The notes under the pieces are model-generated. The model was not told where the DNA came from. It saw only the letters and a program-made list of their open reading frames with translations, and did no database searches. Shown here piece by piece: positions 3,848 to 8,111 of a stretch of 8,111 bases of DNA; position 1 is the stretch's first letter, and each line of letters opens with the position of its first letter. Made by a program: the position numbers and the translations under genes. This DNA is from Shinella sp. (GTDB lineage Bacteria > Pseudomonadota > Alphaproteobacteria > Rhizobiales > Rhizobiaceae), in assembly GCA_003248775.1 (NCBI GenBank), contig QFQX01000094.1, forward strand, positions 1 through 8,111. Direction: 5' to 3'.

Positions 3848-5664
3848 GCTTAGATCTTCCATCGGCGAGCGCATCGTCCTTCGTCGCCAGCCTGCGCAAT
3901 GTTTCGCTGAGTTACGGCAAGACGAGGGCGCTCGATGCCATCACGCTCGACATTCCCGGTGACGGACTGGTCGGCCTTGTCGGCCCCGACGGCGTCGGCA
4001 AGTCGAGCCTGCTTTCTCTGATCGCCGGCGCCCGAGCCATGCAGGGCGGCGAGGTCGAGGTGCTGGGCGGCAGCATGGCCGACGCGGGACACAGGGCGAG
4101 AACCTGCCCGCGCATCGCCTATATGCCGCAGGGGCTCGGCAAGAACCTCTATCCGACACTCTCTGTCTTCGAAAACATCGACTTCTTCGGCCAGCTCTTC
4201 GGGCACAGCCGGAAGGAGCGCGAACGCCGCATCGCCGAGCTTCTGGAAAGCACCGGCCTTGCGCCCTTTGCCGACCGTCCTGCCGGCAAGCTTTCGGGCG
4301 GCATGAAGCAGAAGCTCAGCCTCTGCTGCTCACTGATCCACGACCCGGATCTTCTGATTCTCGATGAGCCGACGACCGGCGTCGACCCCTTGTCGCGCCG
4401 ACAGTTCTGGGAACTGATCGACCGCATCCGCGCCGGCCGGCCGGGCATGGCCGTCATCGTCGCCACCGCCTATATGGAGGAAGCCGCCCGTTTCGACTGG
4501 CTCGTCGCCATGGATGAAGGCCGGCTGCTTGCGACCGGCACACCGCAGGAGCTGCTGGAACGCACCGGCACGTCGAACGTGGACGACGCCTTCATCGCAC
4601 TTCTCCCGGAAGACAAGCGCAGCGGCCACGGCGCGCTGGTCATCCCGCCACGGGACCCCGCCATGGATGGCGAGATCGCCATCGAGGCGGAGCATCTCTC
4701 GATGCGCTTCGGCGATTTCACCGCCGTCAACGACGTCAGCTTCCGGATCGAGCGCGGGGAAATCTTCGGCTTCCTCGGATCGAACGGCTGCGGCAAGACC
4801 ACCACGATGAAGATGTTGACCGGCCTCCTGCAGGCATCGGAAGGCACGGCAAAACTCTTCGGCAAGGAGCTTAAAAGCTCCGACCTCGCGGCCCGCCAGC
4901 GCATCGGCTATATGAGCCAGGCCTTCTCGCTCTATACCGAGCTGACGGTGCGCCAGAACCTCGAACTGCATGCCAAGCTGTTTGAGCTTCCATCGGACCG
5001 GATCGAGGCGCGCATTCGCGAAATGGCCGAGCGCTTCGACCTGACGGACATCATGGATTCCTTACCGGACGCGTTGCCCCTCGGCATCCGCCAGCGCCTG
5101 TCGCTTGCCGTCGCCATGGTGCATGCGCCGGAAATCCTGATCCTCGACGAGCCGACCTCCGGCGTGGACCCTATCGCGCGTGACAATTTCTGGCAGATCC
5201 TTGCCGACCTCTCGCGCAAGGACGGCGTGACGATCTTCGTCTCCACCCATTTCATGAACGAGGCGGAACGCTGCGACCGTATCTCGCTGATGCATGCCGG
5301 TACGGTGCTGATCAGCGACAAGCCGGCGGAAATCGTCGCCAAGCGGGGCGCGGCAACGCTTGAGGAAGCCTTCATCGCCTACCTCGAGGATGCCATCGCC
5401 AAGGCCGGCGGCGCAGAGACTGCGGCACCTGCTCAGACCGTATCGGCAATCAAGGCTCAGGTGGAAACCACCACCCCGGCTCAGGCCCGCAAGACATCGC
5501 GCTTCTTCGATTTCATGCGCATGCTCAGCTATTCGCGCCGCGAAATGCTGGAACTGCAGCGCGATCCGATCCGAGGGACCCTTGCCGTCTTGGACCCTTG
5601 CCGTCTTCGGCAGCGTCCTCCTGATGTTCGTGATCGGCTACGGCATCAATCTCGATGTCAATGA
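3844..5664 (+). CDS. Upstream fragment: double ATPase part of the RbbA-like protein
   Basis: This is the 606-residue product of the gene as sequenced. Residues 1-582 are genuine: two ABC ATPase domains, a linker rich in Ala/Thr at about 518-550, and the amphipathic lead-in to the permease (SYSRREMLELQRDPIR). Residues 583-606 are frameshift-generated and end at TGA 5662-5664. It lacks any complete membrane helix. Alone it would resemble a soluble YbhF-type tandem ATPase, and could in principle still dock on the intact second permease, but that is speculation. Translation begins at the ATGA overlap with the adaptor gene. Confidence 0.7.
   Translation: MSLDLPSASASSFVASLRNVSLSYGKTRALDAITLDIPGDGLVGLVGPDGVGKSSLLSLIAGARAMQGGEVEVLGGSMADAGHRARTCPRIAYMPQGLGKNLYPTLSVFENIDFFGQLFGHSRKERERRIAELLESTGLAPFADRPAGKLSGGMKQKLSLCCSLIHDPDLLILDEPTTGVDPLSRRQFWELIDRIRAGRPGMAVIVATAYMEEAARFDWLVAMDEGRLLATGTPQELLERTGTSNVDDAFIALLPEDKRSGHGALVIPPRDPAMDGEIAIEAEHLSMRFGDFTAVNDVSFRIERGEIFGFLGSNGCGKTTTMKMLTGLLQASEGTAKLFGKELKSSDLAARQRIGYMSQAFSLYTELTVRQNLELHAKLFELPSDRIEARIREMAERFDLTDIMDSLPDALPLGIRQRLSLAVAMVHAPEILILDEPTSGVDPIARDNFWQILADLSRKDGVTIFVSTHFMNEAERCDRISLMHAGTVLISDKPAEIVAKRGAATLEEAFIAYLEDAIAKAGGAETAAPAQTVSAIKAQVETTTPAQARKTSRFFDFMRMLSYSRREMLELQRDPIRGTLAVLDPCRLRQRPPDVRDRLRHQSRCQ
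5576..5607 (+). repeat. Exact 16-bp tandem duplication causing the rbbA frameshift
   Basis: GGACCCTTGCCGTCTT is present twice head to tail, 5576-5591 and 5592-5607, with no mismatch. Sixteen is one more than a multiple of three, so the second copy shifts the frame. Deleting either copy gives RDPIRGTLAVFGSVLLMF across the junction, a normal permease helix start, and makes the whole gene exactly 929 codons including the stop. Confidence 0.95.
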
Positions 5665-6646
5665 CCTGAGTTTTGCGGTGCTCGATCACGACCGCACCAC
5701 GATCAGCGACGACTACGTCCAACAGCTTTCCGGTTCACGTTATTTCGTCGAGAAGCCGCCGATCACCGACTATGCCGATATGGACAGACGCATGCGCAGC
5801 GGCGAAATCAGCCTGGCCATCGAGATACCTCCGAATTTCGGCCGCGACGCCCTGCGAGGCGCCACTCCACAAATCGGGGCATGGATCGACGGCGCGATGC
5901 CGACACGGGCCGAAACCCTCAGCGGCTACGTTCAGGGGGTACATGCCCACTGGATTACGGAGAAGATCCGCGAAGCCTATGGCGATGCCGCCACAACCGG
6001 CAATTATTCGCTGGAAACGCGCTATCGCTACAATCCCGACGTCAAAAGCCTTGTGGCCATGGCGCCCGCCGTCATCCCGCTGCTCTTGCTGATTATCCCG
6101 GCCATTCTTGCTGCGCTCAGCGTGGTGCGTGAAAAGGAACTCGGCTCGATCATCAATTTCTACGTGACACCGACGACCCGGCTGGAATTCCTGCTTGGCA
6201 AGCAATTGCCTTACATCGCGCTGGCGATGATGAACTTCCTGCTGCTGACCGCCTTTGCGATCGTGGTCTTCCGGGTTCCCTTCACCGGCAGCTTCGGAGC
6301 CTTCGCGCTCGCAGCCCTGCTCTACGTGACGTGCACGACGGCACTGGGCATGCTGATCTCGACCTTCGTATCGAGCCAGATCGCAGCCCTTCTGGGCACC
6401 GCGCTGCTGACGCTGATCCCGGCAGTGCAATATGGCGGAATTATCGACCCCGTTTCCTCGCTAAAGGGGGCCGGACAGATCATCGGCACATACTATCCGA
6501 CCACACATTTCGTCACGGTCGCACGCGGCGCCTTCTCCAAGGCGCTCGGCCTTGCCGATGTGCAAAAGGAAATCCTGTATCTCCTCGTCTCAATCCCGGT
6601 GCTTATCGGGCTCACGGCGATTTTCCTCAAGAAGCAGGAGAAGTAG
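5624..6646 (+). CDS. Downstream fragment: ABC-2 permease part of the RbbA-like protein
   Basis: Downstream of the duplication the permease half stays open in frame 2. The first in-frame ATG is at 5624, equivalent to residue 589 of the restored protein, giving 340 residues. It keeps the periplasmic domain (AVLDHDRTTISDDYV onward), the ABC-2 helices and the REKELGS motif, but loses the first half of the first membrane helix. No Shine-Dalgarno precedes 5624 (the upstream bases are pyrimidine-rich), and the frame-1 stop lies 38 bases beyond it. Efficient independent translation is therefore doubtful; GTG 5678, 14 bases after that stop, is another weak restart. Its periplasmic part is clearly related to the same region of the second permease. 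Confidence 0.5.
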   Translation: MFVIGYGINLDVNDLSFAVLDHDRTTISDDYVQQLSGSRYFVEKPPITDYADMDRRMRSGEISLAIEIPPNFGRDALRGATPQIGAWIDGAMPTRAETLSGYVQGVHAHWITEKIREAYGDAATTGNYSLETRYRYNPDVKSLVAMAPAVIPLLLLIIPAILAALSVVREKELGSIINFYVTPTTRLEFLLGKQLPYIALAMMNFLLLTAFAIVVFRVPFTGSFGAFALAALLYVTCTTALGMLISTFVSSQIAALLGTALLTLIPAVQYGGIIDPVSSLKGAGQIIGTYYPTTHFVTVARGAFSKALGLADVQKEILYLLVSIPVLIGLTAIFLKKQEK

Positions 6647-6650
6647 TCCC

Positions 6651-7763
6651 ATGCGCATCCGCCATGTCGGCAATCTGGTCTTGAAGGAACTGCGCGGCCT
6701 GATGCAGGATCGCATGCTGTTCGCCTTCATCCTCTATTCGTTCACGCTCTCGATCTATACCGAGGCACGCGCGCTGCCGCAGGTCCTCAACATGGCGGCA
6801 ATCGCCATCGTCGATGAAGACCGCTCGCAGCTTTCGACCCGCCTCGTCGATGCCTTCTACCCACCGTATTTCACCAAGCCCGAGCTCATCACCACCGCGG
6901 AAATGGACAAGCGGATGGATTCCGGGCAGGCAACCTTTGCCCTCAACATTCCTGCCAACTTCCAGCAGGACGTGCTCGCGGGACGCGCGCCGGCCCTTCA
7001 GCTCAACATCGATGCAACCCGCATGACGCAGGCCTTCACAGGCGCGGGCTACATCCAGAACATCATCAACAGCGAGATCAGCGAGTTCGTCAATCGGTAC
7101 CGCGGCACGGCCGCCGTGCCGGTGGAACTGGCGCTTCGGGCCCGCTTCAATCCTCAGCTCGACAACACCTGGTTCGGCGCGATCAACAACATCATCATGA
7201 ACATCACGATGCTGTCGATCATCCTGACGGGAGCCGCCCTCATCCGCGAGCGGGAGCACGGAACGATCGAGCATCTGCTGGTCATGCCGGTCACGGCACT
7301 GGAAATCATGGTGAGCAAGGTGCTTGCCATGAGCCTTGTGGTATTGATCGCGTCGACATTCTCGCTGATCGTCGTGGCCCATTATCTACTGGGTGTGCCA
7401 CTCCAAGGCTCCGTCCCGCTGTTCGTGGCCGCCACGGCGCTCCAGCTCTTCGCGGCAACCTCCCTCGGTATCTTCCTCGCAACCGTCGCCGGCTCCATGC
7501 CGCAGTTCGGATTGCTGCTGATGCTGATCCTCTTGCCGCTGCAGGTGCTTTCCGGCGGCATGACCCCACGCGAAAGCATGCCCGAGATCATTCAGGTCAT
7601 CATGTCCTTTGCCCCGAACACCCACTTCATATCGATGGCGCAGTCTATCCTTTTCCGAGGGGCGGGAATGGATGTGGTCTGGCCGCAATTCCTGTGGCTC
7701 ACGGCAATCGGGACGGTGCTCTTCACCTTCGCTCTTGGCCGCTTCCGGGCCTTCCTTCGCTAG
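6651..7763 (+). CDS. yhhJ: ABC-2 type permease, YhhJ-like
   Basis: A 370-residue inner-membrane permease, the second membrane half of the exporter. One helix lies at about 22-38 (LFAFILYSFTLSIY), followed by a periplasmic domain to about 175. Five helices follow, at about 180-198, 224-247, 257-280, 286-302 and 345-362. The ABC-2 coupling motif REREHGTIEHLLVMP lies at 199-213, where the ATPase would contact it. Its periplasmic segment (AIVDEDRSQLS, then EMDKRMDSGQATFALNIPANF) parallels that of the RbbA permease half, so the two are ancient duplicates. The start at 6651 is four bases after the rbbA stop and has AGGAG ten bases upstream; an open frame running back to 6552 overlaps rbbA and encodes Arg/Ser-rich nonsense. 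Length matches E. coli yhhJ (about 375). The gene looks intact even though its partner is broken. Confidence 0.9.
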   Translation: MRIRHVGNLVLKELRGLMQDRMLFAFILYSFTLSIYTEARALPQVLNMAAIAIVDEDRSQLSTRLVDAFYPPYFTKPELITTAEMDKRMDSGQATFALNIPANFQQDVLAGRAPALQLNIDATRMTQAFTGAGYIQNIINSEISEFVNRYRGTAAVPVELALRARFNPQLDNTWFGAINNIIMNITMLSIILTGAALIREREHGTIEHLLVMPVTALEIMVSKVLAMSLVVLIASTFSLIVVAHYLLGVPLQGSVPLFVAATALQLFAATSLGIFLATVAGSMPQFGLLLMLILLPLQVLSGGMTPRESMPEIIQVIMSFAPNTHFISMAQSILFRGAGMDVVWPQFLWLTAIGTVLFTFALGRFRAFLR

Positions 7764-7788
7764 GCATCGAGGCACCGCCGGCCTTCAT

Positions 7789-8111
7789 TCACCCTTGCGG
7801 AGGCATCGCCGCGGGAAACGTCACGACCGCAAGCAATCCGCGGTCGTTTCGGCCCCGCGCAAGCTGGAAAGTGCCGCCGAAAAGCCGGGCGATTTCCTCG
7901 ACGATTGCGAGGCCGAGGCCAAGGCCCTCGCCGCGCTCCCCGCGAACGAAACGCTGTCTCAGGCTTTCCATGCGCGAAGCCGGGATACCCGGCCCGTCGT
8001 CCTCGACCTCCAGCCGAACGCAATCGTCCCGCTGGCTGACACGAACCGTCACCTCAGCATTGCAACCGGCATAGGCGATGGCGTTTCCGATTAGGTTTCC
8101 GAGAAGCTCTC
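7789..8111 (-). CDS. Sensor histidine kinase, C-terminal ATPase domain (partial)
   Basis: The last 106 residues of a protein entering from the right edge. In order: the N box ELLGNLIGNAIAYAG, the G1 box DDGPGIP, an F-box-like QRFVRGE, and the G2 box GEGLGLGLAIVEEIARLFGG. Together these form the ATP-binding HATPase_c domain of a two-component sensor kinase. The ending AVVTFPA is typical of the last strand of the fold. The stop TGA is 25 bases from the stop of the convergent permease gene, with no clear terminator hairpin between them. The sensor domain, phospho-acceptor histidine and any paired response regulator lie outside the window, so the signal sensed is unknown. A functional link with the exporter is possible but not shown by orientation, since the genes converge. 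Confidence 0.9.
   Translation of the reverse strand, partial: ELLGNLIGNAIAYAGCNAEVTVRVSQRDDCVRLEVEDDGPGIPASRMESLRQRFVRGERGEGLGLGLAIVEEIARLFGGTFQLARGRNDRGLLAVVTFPAAMPPQG

Larger units (their letters stand above)
3844..6646 (+). pseudogene. rbbA: RbbA-like double ABC ATPase / ABC-2 permease fusion, frameshifted by a 16-bp duplication
   Basis: With one copy of the tandem repeat at 5576-5607 removed, this is a single 928-residue protein (E. coli RbbA is about 911). The first ATPase domain has Walker A GPDGVGKSS (47-55), signature LSGGM (150-154) and Walker B LLILDEP (170-176). The second has GSNGCGKTT (312-320), signature-position LPLGI (411-415), ILILDEP (431-437) and switch histidine H469. A permease half follows, with a helix at about 577-596, a periplasmic domain, an ABC-2 helix bundle from about 735, and REKELGS at 757-763. 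Such proteins pair with an HlyD adaptor and a second permease as exporters; E. coli RbbA is also reported to bind ribosomes. As sequenced, frame 1 ends at 5664 after 24 residues of nonsense, and the permease continues in frame 2. All other features look intact, so the damage is recent or an error. Confidence 0.88.

Noticed and set aside
4330..4971. 213-residue minus-strand frame within rbbA
   Set aside because: Antisense shadow of the conserved ATPase domains.
5360..5591. Independent start of the permease at ATG 5360
   Set aside because: Up to the duplication this frame is a shadow of the second ATPase domain and linker; the residues are Arg/Ser/Pro-rich nonsense.
5560..5610. Programmed ribosomal frameshift in the rbbA-like gene
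   Set aside because: I see no slippery heptamer, and the exact 16-bp duplication explains the shift fully.
7764..7788. Bidirectional terminator between the convergent genes
   Set aside because: The 25-base gap has no hairpin of useful length; termination must occur inside the neighbouring genes or by Rho.

Overview
The window looks like chromosomal or megaplasmid DNA of a Rhizobiaceae-type alphaproteobacterium (Rhizobium/Agrobacterium/Sinorhizobium-like). This rests on the GC-rich third codon positions, the style of the proteins and the gene types; no species can be named from the sequence alone.

Layout. (1) 1-1623, minus strand: a catabolic unit read leftward. It holds a possible 23-codon leader ORF with an excellent Shine-Dalgarno, a choline-kinase-family phosphotransferase, and the first 211 codons of an FAD-dependent dimethylglycine/sarcosine-dehydrogenase-like oxidoreductase that runs off the left edge. 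Both junctions are 4-base ATGA overlaps. (2) 1624-1857: a divergent intergenic region with direct and inverted repeats suited to regulator binding. (3) 1858-2634, plus strand: a DeoR-family repressor, the probable local regulator of the divergent kinase/oxidoreductase unit. (4) 2635-2773: a compact regulatory region with three strong inverted repeats and a candidate promoter. (5) 2774-7763, plus strand: a three-gene export operon with the same order and architecture as E. coli yhiI-rbbA-yhhJ. It encodes a membrane-fusion (HlyD-type) protein, a giant double-ATPase plus ABC-2 permease fusion, and a second ABC-2 permease. (6) 7789-8111, minus strand: the C-terminal ATPase end of a sensor histidine kinase, converging on the operon.

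The most striking observation is in the rbbA-like gene. An exact 16-bp tandem duplication (5576-5591 and 5592-5607) shifts the frame just where the first transmembrane helix of the permease half should begin. Removing one copy restores a single 928-residue protein with family-typical sequence across the junction. As given, the gene is broken into a 606-aa double-ATPase fragment and a permease fragment that lacks most of its first helix. It is either a genuine recent mutation or a sequence/assembly error.

I see no mobile element, CRISPR array, tRNA or rRNA. The genes belong to known families. What is less ordinary is the frameshifting duplication, the possible coupled leader peptide, and the set of unassigned operator-like repeats.
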